Assembly (NCBI RefSeq): GCF_026914185.1
Contig: NC_070569.1
Span: 3,472,001-3,536,000 of the forward strand
Reading direction: 5' to 3'
Length of the DNA: 64,000 nt
DNA from: Puccinia triticina
Taxonomy: Eukaryota; Basidiomycota; Pucciniomycetes; Pucciniales; Pucciniaceae
Under the pieces are notes generated by a model. The model was not told where the DNA came from and searched no databases. It saw nothing but the letters and a program-made list of their open reading frames with translations. Shown piece by piece: positions 21,667 through 32,482 of the stretch (positions within the stretch are counted from its first letter, which is position 1; each line of letters begins with the position of its first letter). The translations under genes and the position numbers were made by a program.

Positions 21667-22502
21667 TGAAAAATTTGGAGCAACTGAAAGTATTTATTAC
21701 TATCAGAAACTGGTACAATACATAACACAAGACAACTTTAATAAGAAACTATTAAGTATAAGCGTGTAGTACCTGAAAGCAACTCAAGGAAAACTCGAGT
21801 TGTGATTGAACTGTGCTGGGGTAACAAGAGTGGGCTGGTTTGGCGAGTACCGTGCGGGTTCGCTGGGAGGTTTTATTGAGAAGGCTAGCTGTTGTTCATG
21901 CGGCCATCATGGTCAGCGATGATGTCGAGCTACCCTTCCTTTTTTTCTTGTCTGCTGTTTGACTCACGTGTGCAGGACGAAGTCAGTTTACGATCTTCGT
22001 TTTGTCCCTGCGGCAGAGCTCTGTCGTGCTATTTAGATCTGCTTGACAAACGATGTTTGTTCAAGTCAGCTGTTGCTTTTCTTCTTTGTTCTTTTTAGGT
22101 CTGAGGACATTGGATCACTTACCAGTCGTTAGACCGTTTGTGATCCTGTCTAGGAGGGCGTCCTTCGGTTTGTTGCCGAGTCGTTCCGCAAGCGTTCTAT
22201 TTAAAGAACGAGATTGAGTCAGCCTTGCGAAAAGTCTGCTTCAATCTTGCCTCGGGAACATACAAGGTTTTAAACTCTGGAGCTGTCTTTGTCTTGGCTT
22301 TGGCCGGGGCGGCTACCGGTGAAGGTTTAGGTTCTGTGATCAGCAAAGCAATTCACTTTAGCTTCTGGTCTGGGTTAGGGTTTGGACTGCGAAAGGAGGC
22401 TTGACGCTCACCTTTCATAGCAGCTGGGGTCTGGGGTTTGCTTTGCCGCGCGAGCTTCCTTTGCGGTTGCTGCGGGTCTAAGTCTGGTCTGGTATTCTCA
22501 CA
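21667..22502 (-). repeat. Copia 5' LTR
   Basis: Upstream LTR relative to the minus-strand polyprotein. It ends ...CTCACA at 22502 next to the GCAGG duplication that joins the GATA finger remnant. A primer-binding site next to 21667 was not recognised. Confidence 0.93.
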
Positions 22503-22507
22503 GCAGG

Positions 22508-22770
22508 AAATGACGCTCAACGCTACGTCAATGGCCGGCCGCCCTGTAACGCCTGCGGCCTCTTTGTCAAGCTGCACGGCACGCTCCGGCCCGCGGCCTC
22601 AAGCACAGGTACATAAACACTTTCTCTTTTTGTGTTGTTTGGTTGCAAGAGATGTTGATTGGATTGTTGGTTGGCTTTGTAGGCTTTATCAAGCGCCACA
22701 ACTGCGGGAAGAATGTGGACAAGCCCGCCGCTTCCGTGTCCACTTTGTCAAAGCTCCCCCCGCCACACTA
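22508..22770 (+). pseudogene. 3' half of a GATA zinc finger, cut off by the copia insertion
   Basis: Exon 22508 to about 22607 encodes NDAQRYVNGRPPCNACGLF and VKLHGTLRP, the second half of a GATA-type finger. After a GT-AG intron (about 22608-22682) it continues FIKRHNCGKNVDKPAA to a stop near 22770. The family normally has IKRRNRGK here; the two changed codons (CAC and TGC in place of CGC) are CpG transitions. The sequence starts directly at the copia target duplication, so it is the continuation of the gene piece ending at 16581. Confidence 0.78.
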
Positions 22771-24496
22771 GGCAGTTTTTGCCCTCAATCGCGCCTCGCC
22801 TTCCTGGTGGGGCTTATAGGCGTGGGGGTGGGCTGGGTGGGTTCTTTGGGTGGGTGGTGTTTGTGGGCTTGGGAAGTGGCTGGGGAGATTGGACGGGGGA
22901 TCCATATTGAACTGTGTTTTTTGAAACTCTCCAGCCACTCAGGCACACTGGCAGATTTGTTGAATATTGCTGGAGACTGGGAAAATTTGAGATGGTGGAA
23001 TGAAAAACTTGTTCAGCAGTTATGGTTTAGATTTTGATGGTGGGAAGGCATCAGGATTTATCAAGTGTACTGGTTCTAGGATTCCCTTTTAATCTCAACA
23101 CTTCAACTCCCAGTTCCAGGCACCAACACTGCCTTACTCAAACCAGCAATACTTGCTATGCCTGTGCAATTGAGATGGAAAAACCCCATCAGTGCTGGGA
23201 TAAGACAAGTAAATTTGATAAAGGTCTATTGTACTCAGGGCTTTATTTATAATTTTATGTATCTATCCTTTAACTTTATGTATAATTTTATGTATCTTTC
23301 CTTTAACACAACCTGGAGTTTATGGATGCAGTTCATATCTAAAATGTGCTTTTCAGAGGGCATTTACTGGCCTGTGGACAAGAATGGGGAGAGGGTCTGA
23401 TGCTGGAGATGCTGGCCCTGAAACTATAAATTTGCAGCGGCGAAGCCGCCTTGCCCTCTAGTCCTGAAATAAACCATAACTTGCCAAGAAATCATCCAGA
23501 ACTCATCTAGAATTCATCCAGAACTCATCCAGAATATAGGCCTTTCTTGGCTGCATGACCAGTGTGTCCTTTTCATGGAGATGTGAAAGTCCCAGCCTGT
23601 GATATTGTCCCCCTCATGTACTTGCATACATCAGGGGGACAATTGGTGTCTCAACACAAAGGTTTTACTTTTCATGTGGCTGTGAAAGGCCCATCCTGTG
23701 ATAACTTCACATCAATGTACGCGCGTACATCAGGGCGACTATTAGCAAAGTGCAAAAAAGTTCACTTGCATGTGCACATGTGAATTTTGAAAAGCAAAAA
23801 AAAGCAAAATTCACCATATCATTTTTGTGAGGAGGCAAGGATATCTGGCCAAACTGGAGTGGCACTGGAGTCCAACCTTGACTTAACTCAGACTTTCACC
23901 CTATTAAAAAGGTTTTTCACCATTTTTTTTAGCCAAATTCAAATTAATTCCCGCATTTCCAAGAAATGGGTTTCACAAATTTTACTGCAACATTACCACA
24001 TTCCAAAATACTAAACTCAATAGTACCAAGTTGAATTTTACTTTAATTTTGTACATGAGGGCATATAATGTGAATTACAAGAAACCCATTTTTTCAGAGG
24101 AATTACATGTGAGAATGTCAATTTTGCTTTTCTATCCTTCAACATTAGTAAACAGGTCAGGAGCAATTGATGAGTTGGATTTGGGTGAAATATTGTTTCA
24201 TCATATTTTTTCCTACAGTTGTACCTAGAAAACAAGAGAATTCTATACAACATTGTGTTGAGTCCCAAATAATTCTGACTGACTTTTGAATCACTTCTCC
24301 ATCCACTTTACAATTCATTTAGGGATGAGTTACTAATCCACATCAGGCCCACATCCTTCAGCTCTGGCACTTCCTGGGGAGTGGGAACATATCTCCCCTG
24401 GTGAGTATTGCTTGTTTATCTGTATTGTATTGGATAGGACAATACATGTTTTTTGCTAATCATTTATTGTATTGGATATTCCAATATGTGCATGTA
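22771..24496. other. No gene recognised; weak internal duplications
   Basis: At 23569-23660 and 23685-23770 an imperfect duplication shares TTTTCATG, GTGAAAG, CCTGTGATA, ATGTAC and ACATCAGGG words. At about 23490-23535 CATCCAGAACTCATC-like words repeat. At 24420-24490 ATTGTATTGGATA words echo the interior of the element at 5187-5494. No coding signal. Confidence 0.4.
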
Positions 24497-24506
24497 CGGA
24501 CTTTTA

Positions 24507-25953
24507 GGCCCTGTTTGGCACCAATATAAATACGGGTTTACTTCGCGCACGGAGGGAAACTCGTTGCGCACGGGAATTTCCGTTGACTCGACGTCACGTG
24601 ACGTCGGGCCCCCCTCCGTGCGCGCCACCAGCTCCCCTCAAAAAACTATCCGCACACGGGGGTGCCGTGCGGTGACACTGACAGGTGGCCGGGGTGAAGC
24701 ACTCCGGCCATCCGGAGGAAACAATGCCCTCGATGACCGGCACAGACCGGTCATTGAGAGGGTATATCACATCTCTCTTGATGACCGGCATTCCGGTCAT
24801 CAAGAGGACACATCCACCGGTACAAACCGGTCATCGGGAGGCTACAATCCTCTTGATGACCGGAATAGACCGGTCATCGGGAGGCTACATCCTTCTCGAT
24901 GACCGGAATAGACCGGTCATCGAGAGGCTACATCCCTCTCGATGACCGGAATAGACCGGTCATCAAGAGGCTACATCCCTCTCGATGACCGGAATAGACC
25001 GGTCATCGGGAGGTTACATCCCTCCCGATGGATGACCGGAGTAGACCGGTCATCGAGGGGACACATCCCTCTTGATGACCGGTCTAGTGAGAGGTCACAT
25101 CCCTCTTGATGACCGGTCTACTCCGGTCATCCATTGGGAGGGATGTAGCCTCCCGATGACCGGTCTATTCCGGTCATCGAGAGGGATGTAGCCTCCCGAT
25201 GACCGGTCTATTCCGGTCATCGAGAGGGATGTAGCCTCTCGATGACCGGTCTGTACCGGTCATCAAGAGGATTGTAGCCTCCCGATGACCGGTCTGTACC
25301 GGTCATCGAGAGGATTGTAGCCTCCCGATGACCGGTCTATTGCGGTCATCGAGAGGGATGTAGTCTCTCGATGACCGGTCTGTGCCGGTCATTGAGGGTT
25401 TTGTTTCCTCCGGATGGCCGGAGTGTCTCAACCCGGCCACCTGTCACCGCACGGCACCCCCGTGTGCGGATAGTTTTTTGATGGGAGCTGGTGGCGCGCA
25501 CGGAGGGGGGCCCGACGTCACGTGACGTCGAGTCAACGGAAATTCCCGTGCGCAACGAGTTTCCCTCCGTGCGCGAAGTAAACACGTATAAATATAGGTG
25601 ATATAATCACCAATTACTCCAATACAAAATACAAAATTCAACATAAAGCCTCCATTTTTTTTGTAGGCAACCTACAGTGCTGTTCTCTTCAATTGATAAC
25701 TTGGATTCAACTGATTAAGCAATCTTCAGCACCATAATACCATTATATCACTTGATATTGGTCAAAAGTGATATAATGGTATTATGGTGCCAAAGATGGC
25801 TGAATCAGTTGAATCCAAGTTATCAGTTGAAGAGAACAGCACTGTAGGTTGCCTACAAAAAAAAAATTGGAGGCTTTATGTTGCATTTTGTATTTTTTAT
25901 TGAAGTAATTGGTGATCATATCACCTATATTTATGTCGGTGCCAAACGGGGCC
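24507..25953. mobile_element. Foldback element with TTA target duplication, itself interrupted
   Basis: Ends GGCCCTGTTTGGCACC (24507) and GGTGCCAAACGGGGCC (ending 25953); flanks TTA at 24504-24506 and 25954-25956, as in Tourist/PIF-Harbinger-like MITEs. After removal of the insert at 24533-25586 (with one duplication copy) it is a 385-bp near-perfect hairpin. Arms carry ATATAGGTGATATAATCACC, GTAGGCAACCTACAGTGCTG and ACCATAATACCATTATATCA with complements, and a loop at about 25757-25770. No coding capacity. Confidence 0.87.
24533..25586. mobile_element. 1,054-bp foldback element built of CCGGTCAT hairpin units
   Basis: Ends CGGGTTTACTTCGCGCACGG and CCGTGCGCGAAGTAAACACG; flanks TATAAATA (24525-24532 and 25587-25594), a perfect 8-bp duplication. 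Outer arms of about 150 bp mirror each other and contain the palindrome CGACGTCACGTGACGTCG. Inside, about 43-bp units of the form GATGACCGG-N6-CCGGTCATC plus GAGAGG...CCTCTC repeat through each arm to a centre near 25,060. No reading frame codes anything recognisable. It is inserted 26 bp inside the element starting at 24507. Confidence 0.92.
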
Positions 25954-26099
25954 TTACTTCGCGCACTGTGGGCGACCAATCCAAGACGTCGCGGCGCAGT
26001 GCGCGCCCTCTGACAAACAACATCTTGTTCTGCTTTCAGGTAAATTTAGCTTACAAGTTTTACTCTTTTTACTTGTATCTAGTTAATTGCTCTCAGCAT

Positions 26100-26790
26100 C
26101 TAATAAAGCAATCTATTTCAGTTGCTCCAATTTTTTCAGGCAGCGGCCAAAAGCTTCTTTCAGCGCCAGCGCAGCAAAAAAGCCGCTGCGTGGATTCTGA
26201 ATTTCGAGCAGCGCAGCAATTTATTTGTGCTTTCGGGGTAAAACAGCGCAGCGAACTAGAGGGCCACCGGCGCAGCGGATGGTGGAGATTTTCTTCGCTT
26301 TTAGCGGCTTTTCGCTGAAAAAAGGGATTATAGCCCAGAACGCTGCTGTGCTTTTGTCAGCTGAGCCGCTATTTGCTTGACATAGCGGCAATAGCGCAGA
26401 GCGCCGCTGCGCTTTTGTGCGCTGAAAAACGGGTATTTTTCCGCATTCCACCCGCAGTCTACAAAAGAATACCCCCTTGATCCCAGGTTTAGTTGCTACC
26501 CAGATATTTCACCGGAATTTGCCATTTTCAGCGCTCATTGCGTTCAAAGAAAAATTACTGTTATTTCAGCCATAATTGCCAGTTTTCAGCGCTCAGCGCA
26601 GCGGGTTTCCGCTGTTTCAGCGCTGAGCGCCACAAGATGCCGCTGCAGACCGCTTAAATATAAGAGTTTTCTCTCTCAAAAAAATTATTGTAAAGCGCAG
26701 CGGGCCACCTGCTGTTAAAAGCGCGAGGCGGGCCCAAACACGATGCGTGCAGCGTAACTGTTGCGGTGTTCTTGACTGCACAGATTGTAA
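26100..26790. repeat. GCGCAGCG-rich degenerate repeat region
   Basis: Words such as CAGCGCAGCG, TTTTCAGCGCT and GCCGCTGCGC recur in both orientations with short hairpins throughout. The composition recalls the element at 2885-3363, but the core word differs and no terminal repeats or target duplication were found. Open frames here reflect the biased composition. Confidence 0.45.
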
Positions 26791-27075
26791 ATCAACCTTT
26801 GGCACATAGATATGACTCAGGCCCTGTTTGTTTCTGTGATAACATAGTGCAATCAGTATGGTTAATTCAACTGAAATGTTTTTTTGTTTGGCACAACCTC
26901 GGTTTTTGAAGTAACATTTTTCAAATGCGGCAAAAAAATAATAATTGTTACGCTCAGCCTCAATTAGGGCGCAACAAAACATCCTAAGTTTGTGTGATCT
27001 AAGTTTGAAAGGAATAAATGAAGGGATGGATCATTTGTGGCGTGGGTTAAACACGTTGAAGTCCTCATATCCTAA

Positions 27076-28661
27076 TTATTCTTGCGCATTTTTACTTTTT
27101 GCAGCTGCTAGTTTTTTGACATGTCTGGCATCTGCTGCGAGTTTTATTTCTGAGAAACCTTTCTGTACGTCTTGACGTGGCAAGCCATAAAATTCGCGAA
27201 GAAGTGTGGTAAATTCTTGCGCATCTTTTACTTCGTACTGAGCTTCACTATGAAACGCTTTATCAGTACCTGCCTTGCCATTGTCCACATGGAGCGTGGT
27301 AAGCGAAGGTATGGAATTCGGATTTCGTTTTTGCATCTGGTGTAGGACTTTGATCATGTCTTCATCAGCTTTTGAATCGCCGGCGCAAAGCACCATCCCG
27401 ACGTTTTCTTTGGACTCTAAAACTTCTCTTGCTATTTGTCCTTTGTTGAAAAGAGCCATCCGAACCTCGATTGCTGCATTGTCACTTTCTACTTTCAAGT
27501 CATGTCCTTTCACTTTTTCATTGTTCTCCAGCTCTCCAAGAAATTTCTTCACTGCAAGTTGCAACAGAAAAATTAGTTTGGCTCAGCTTGAAATTTAGTT
27601 TGGATTGAAGTGCAACTCACCTTTTTGAAGCCCTTCAAGTTCAACCTTTGAAGGCAATTTAATTTCTTGTAGTTCTCTGTAGTGAAGTACGAGTGTCGTC
27701 TTTTTTTCTTCGACCCAAACTCTGCCTTGGAAGAGGTTCTTGTGCTTGTCGACCACTGTGAAGGTTCACGCTGGGGTAAGTGCTAGGCACACCATGTATA
27801 GCAGTCAAGGATCCACTCACATGCGTCCATTAAAACTTTGACATCCTGCTTCCATCCAAGCTTCCCGTCCAAATCTTTAGCCTGATCCCATTCATCGCCC
27901 GGTTTTCGCCAAAGCGCTCCGTACTCCGCAGAGAGGTGAAAACTGGAATATTGTCCAAAAGTTTCTTCCAAAAAAGCCTTATCTCTTCCAGAGATTATCA
28001 CGACATCGACATTTAGATCTGCCTCTAACTTTTTTAGCACCTCAAGAAGAGCATGACTAGGAACCGCTTGATGGGGGAGTGATTGAAAAGGCACCGTGGT
28101 TCCCTGGGGCGGTGGGTGGATTCCAACAATCAGATTTCACATGCTTTCAAAAATGAAATGTGCATGTCTCTACCTACATCATAGTCCAAAATCAATACTT
28201 TATGTCTATATTTTTTAAATGCTCCTATTACCTTCCCGTGATCCAATGTGGGAGGCCTACTGACTGCATATGGTCACAGAGGCAATGAGTTTTTCCACTA
28301 AATGCGGAAGAAGGTCAAAATCTCACTTCGAACCAATTCTTCTCCGTTTTGAGCATTTCCTACCTTCTGTTTTGGAGATAGCGCGGAAGGTTGAGCCTCT
28401 AAAAATGTAGAGAATGTCGGCATTATATTACCAACAATGTTATAGATTCCAAATCCAGAACCTTACCTCGTAGCAGATGTCCTTCCAAGGCACCCACAGT
28501 CCCTGTTGTTTTTCTGGGAGCTACAGTACAGATACGGAGAAGGTGAGTGCCGTGATCACAACAGGCAAAAGAGTTCATTCCGTACAAAACTCACTTTGCG
28601 GTGAAAAGCCTGTCAGAGCTGAAGGGAATACGTCGGGTTTAGTAGGTTTAAGAAATTCCAT
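27076..28661 (-). CDS. Trehalose-6-phosphate phosphatase (HAD family)
   Basis: Removes phosphate from trehalose 6-phosphate, the last step of trehalose synthesis, in the cytosol. Exons in order on the minus strand: 28661-28595, 28520-28467, 28398-28327, 28263-28178, 28103-27821, 27755-27621, 27551-27076; phases agree, giving 390 residues. HAD motif I DYDGT is at about 91-95, split by an intron after DYD. The second motif area is VVIISGRD (about 127-134), then SAEYGALW; the acidic motif GDSKADED is at 290-297. The protein is a stand-alone phosphatase. It lacks the synthase-like N-terminal half that yeast Tps2 carries, unless further exons lie upstream; none was seen. The C-terminus ends in a Lys/Ala-rich tail. 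The boundary of exon 3 is the least certain. Confidence 0.88.
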
Positions 28662-30429
28662 GGGGCTACAATGAACCAATACGCTATGTGGTACACAGAT
28701 GTTGGATAATGGTCCAAAGATGCAGCCTATCATCAAGGCTAATTTTGTTCTGGCTCGCCATTGATGAAAAGTCATATTTTTCGATGAGAAAGACTTGTAA
28801 ATAAGCTAAATAGAAAATTCCAGTGTGGATGTGGAAGGAGAGTGTGGTGCTAGGCAAATCCTGGGCAGACGGACTGCCATTTTATAGACGACGGACGGCT
28901 GGCTCACGCATAGAAAATACCCCCCATTGGGCCAGTTCAAACCTCATGAAATCATTTGCTAAGACGGCCCCCGCCACGGGCGGAAAGAAACTATCGATGA
29001 ACAGTTTATCCGACAGTCGGAACCGGGGCTTCACTTCCGCTCTAGCATGAAAATTGTTTCACCAACAGCGAAACTCCTGGTTAGCCAGTATGTACTGCGA
29101 CAAAATGAGCATCAGAGTGTTTTTTGCCATTGGCTCTCCCAATCGGTATGGGCCTTTGGAAGGCTTGGTCGGCCTCGCTGGGGCAAGGTTCACCCACTCG
29201 GCCGCGTCGTAACAAGTTTCCGGAGGTACCAGATCCAGTCAGGTGCGCAGGATAGCAGGTCCCGAGAAGTACAAAACAATTGATTAGCTCTTCACCAAGA
29301 ATCTGGATCACTCGGCACAGCTCGGCACTCGTGACCACAGTTATTGTACAACTTCTACCACAAAATCGGATGCCTAATCAGGCTAAATAATCTCCACGAT
29401 GTGTATTGTAGGACCTCATGTCCAACTACACCGCCATCAGAGCACCTGCCGTCAACTCTGCATCCCCTGTTGACATGGCGGGGAAATCTCGTCCGAGAGG
29501 CTCCAGGTGGGTCTACATGGTCTGTAGATCTCAAATGAAAGTCATCCAATTACCTGCCTTTCGCATTTGGCCCATGCAGTTCAGTCGCGTTGAGATCATC
29601 ACCACTGTCAGTATCAGCTGAAAAGTTTACACCATCTCACACGTCACAACACATTAGATGGCTACGTATGTATGCCCCTCTTGGCAGCTGACGGCTCTTC
29701 CTCAGACGTGTTTCATGAGCTGACCCATGAAACTAGCATCAACATTTATATAATTACATGGTACAGAGAATAGTGTTGCATTTAGCCGCTAGCGCGCGCA
29801 CGCGTGTACTCTGCACGGCAGTTGCGCGAATTGTGCTTGGCAGATTGCCGGCCGGGTCAGACAAAAGCCGAGTGGACCGGCGAGCTGGTACTGGTACATA
29901 CTTGGGTGCGGGGGGGGGGGGGGGGGGAGTTCAGGCAAGTGAGCAAAGCTTCACATCGGCGGTTTGCCTAAAACTGTCAGTGCAAGATCGATTCATTTTG
30001 TGTAATCAGGATGCGCTGTCTGAAGCCCCTGGATGACCAAGGTCACTACGGATTATATGTCATATAGGGGCTTCAGGACAGCGAAACCTGGTGACACAGC
30101 GCGAATCAAGCTTGCACGAGGTGGATGCATGCTGCTTATCTTGACATGGATCTTTGTCAGCACTGTGACTAAAATGTGTTGACTCCCTCTCTCAAACATC
30201 TGCCGGATCTTCCAGCAGCAGTGTTTGAGGCGGCAGTCCGCAGCGACCCAGCCACCCGGACCGGAAGGTGCGGGTGTTCACAAGAGTCGACTCCGCAGCA
30301 TTGGCTACATCTGTGTATAAGCATACTTTGATACATATGCTGCAACCGAGCTGGGCACATAGACTTGCCCCGATTCACCATTTTTTTCCCTTTGGCTTGA
30401 TGCAAGAACCAGTGAAGAGCGAACGAACC
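28662..30429. other. Divergent intergenic region between the phosphatase and DPH2 genes
   Basis: No coding gene recognised. It contains an 18-G run at 29910-29927 and a hairpin at 30014-30083, and must hold the promoters of both flanking genes. Confidence 0.4.
30014..30083. repeat. Isolated hairpin, about 18-bp stem
   Basis: CGCTGTCTGAAGCCCCT at 30014-30030 pairs with AGGGGCTTCAGGACAGCG at 30066-30083 across a 35-nt loop. It lies about 350 bp upstream of the DPH2 start. No target duplication was noted. Confidence 0.6.
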
Positions 30430-32482
30430 ATGTCCGAGCACAAGCAGTCGACCATCCCCGAGGAATCCTCAGCTTCAAACCAACAAGTAGAAATCCTGTC
30501 CGACTTCAAGATACTCGAGACTGTTCAATGGATCAACCGACACGCTTTCACTATCGTCGGCTTACAGTTCCCAGACGAGCTATTGCCTTTATCTGTCCCC
30601 ATCTTCAGATTACTCAGATCGAAATTGGTTTCGGATGAGATCGAGTTGTATATCATGGCTGACACGACCTACGGAAGCTGCTGTGTTGACCATGTTGCCG
30701 CCCAGCATGTTCACGCCCAGGCGGTGGTACATTATGGACAGGCTTGTTTGAGCATGTGAGTTTTCCTCTGTGATATCAAGACAACTCGATTGAGATGATA
30801 CTTATCATTTGTTTTTCTTGCTTATATTGATAGAACCCCTTCATTACCGGTGTTTTACGTCCTTCCGATATTGCCAATTTCCGATGAGATGGTCGAGCAT
30901 GCTGCCCAAAGGCTGGTCGATTCTTTATATGCTATGGATCCAGCATTCGACGTATCAAATCATACGAACCAGATACTGTTAATGTATGACGTGGGATATC
31001 ATTGGAAGAGCGGTATGGAAGGACTTAACTTCTTGAGATGCAGATATATTCACAAATCAATAGACCAGAAACGGAACTCTCTAATCCATTTCTGCTTATT
31101 CTCCTCCGTGGTGCGAGCGGGGCTCAAAACAAATCAACAGAAAGCATTTCAAACTACCTCAATACTAAATTCAACCTACCAATCGTCAGACATGAGCTTG
31201 GTCTGATAGAAGGAAGAAACCTCCCAATACCTCCGGACGTATCACCCAGCGCAGTACCCTCAACCAATCAATGTAGTGAGCAAACGTGCAGTCAATCTTC
31301 TTGCCAAGACTCAAAACCTTGCTCTGATCAGCCCATCGCTTGTGCAACATCAAGACCAACGACACCAACAACAAACGCTTCAATTGGTAAAGCATCTGGT
31401 TTATCCGTTTTACCTCCGATCACTAGAGAGCAAAAGAACGACTACTCTCGTTACCAAGCGGTGTTTTATATCGGGAATGAATCTTCCAGATTGACGCATT
31501 TCCTAGTCACGCATCCTGATCTGCCAGTGATAGCCATCGATCCCAATCAGAGTAAAGATGACACAAATAATCACTCCCGCTTACAACAAACCAACCGGAC
31601 CAAGAAGCTGTTAATGAGACGGTATGCCACGATCCAAAAAGCCCGTGATGCGGACGTCTTTGGGATCTTGGTCGGGACACTTGGAGTTCGACACTATTTG
31701 GAAATGATCAATCGGACCAAGAAATTAATCGAGCACAGTTTCAAAAAGAAAGCTTATATCATTTCGGTGGGCAAGCTGAAGCCAGAGAAACTTATGAATT
31801 TTGCCGAGATCGAAGCCTGGGTCTTGATCGACTGCCCTGAAAGCTCGCTGCTAACCCTTGATGGCAAAACCGGCGAACGATTCGATCCCAAGCAATTCGG
31901 TGCACCGATCGTCACGCCATGGGAGCTGGAAATCGCTCTCAACAGTTGTATTGAATCGACCAGCGAGGATGAGCCGAACAACCAGAAACGAGCGTGGGAT
32001 GGGAAACTCGTTCTTGATTTCGAAAATATTCTTTCCATCTGGCAGGCTGAGGATACGCTTCATTCCTCAGCACCCCCTGAAGCACATGTCAATCAAAGTG
32101 GTGACATCGATCAAGAAGTAGAGCCGGTTTTTTCAATGGTCACTGGTGGTTATAAATACCGAAAGAATTGGAATGATGATCGTGTGTGATGCCTCTATCG
32201 TTACCCCGGCCTATTTTCAAAAAAATTGAATTACTTACACATATCTTTTTTTTCCTAGACGAATCAGCATGCAAATCAAAAGAAATCGAAAGATCGGAGA
32301 TTAGTGACAAGCACGAATTGATACAATCTGTCAAGGGAGCTGCGAGTCAATACGCTCTGAATCATCGGACTTACTTTGGCTTGGAACCTCGGTTTGGGCT
32401 CGACCCTCCGTCGAAAGTCACGCCTGGAAGATTTGGTATCCCACAGGCCTATCAGGACGACCATCCCAACTCAACATCTTGA
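30430..32482 (+). CDS. DPH2: Diphthamide biosynthesis protein 2
   Basis: Partner of Dph1 in the non-canonical radical-SAM complex that transfers the 3-amino-3-carboxypropyl group from SAM to the target histidine of elongation factor 2. Exons 30430-30755, 30834-30990, 31044-32181, 32259-32482 give 614 residues. The signature [16 protein letters not shown] is at about 78-93, with the cluster-type cysteines at 84/85 and 106 ([10 protein letters not shown]). A third conserved cysteine is in [10 protein letters not shown] (about 420). Between about 215 and 250 there is a Ser/Thr/Gln insert with six cysteines that is not a family feature. Intron 2 (53 bp) is inferred from frame and a CTTAAC branch-like site; without it the frame would need a shift. 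The upstream in-frame ATG at 30268 is less likely. Confidence 0.92.

Larger units (their letters stand above)
16587..22502 (-). mobile_element. Near-intact Ty1/copia LTR retrotransposon (5.9 kb)
   Basis: Two LTRs of 835 and 836 bp, both TGAAAAATTT...TATTCTCACA, enclose one long pol gene on the minus strand. The flanks carry a perfect 5-bp duplication, GCAGG (16582-16586 and 22503-22507). I count about ten differences between the LTRs, so roughly 1 percent, which means a fairly recent insertion. The coding frame has two nonsense codons and otherwise looks whole. Confidence 0.96.
24497..26040. mobile_element. Oldest layer of a nest: left end of a CGGACTT... foldback element (right end not found)
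   Basis: Removing the element at 24507-25953 and one TTA copy joins CGGACTT to TTACTTCGCGCACTG. That is the terminal repeat of the elements at 33779 and 40410 (CGGACTTACTTCGCGCACTG) apart from two extra T. So the outer visible element appears to have landed 10 bp inside another element's end. The right terminus is not seen downstream; 26040 is only a nominal limit. Confidence 0.4.

Noticed and set aside
24690..25435. CRISPR-like array
   Set aside because: The units are palindromic, contiguous and inverted at a centre, with no unique spacers and no cas genes; the host is a eukaryote.
24453..25585. Open frames in the CCGGTCAT array (for example 149 codons on plus)
   Set aside because: The periodic translation follows from the DNA repeat unit; no plausible protein.
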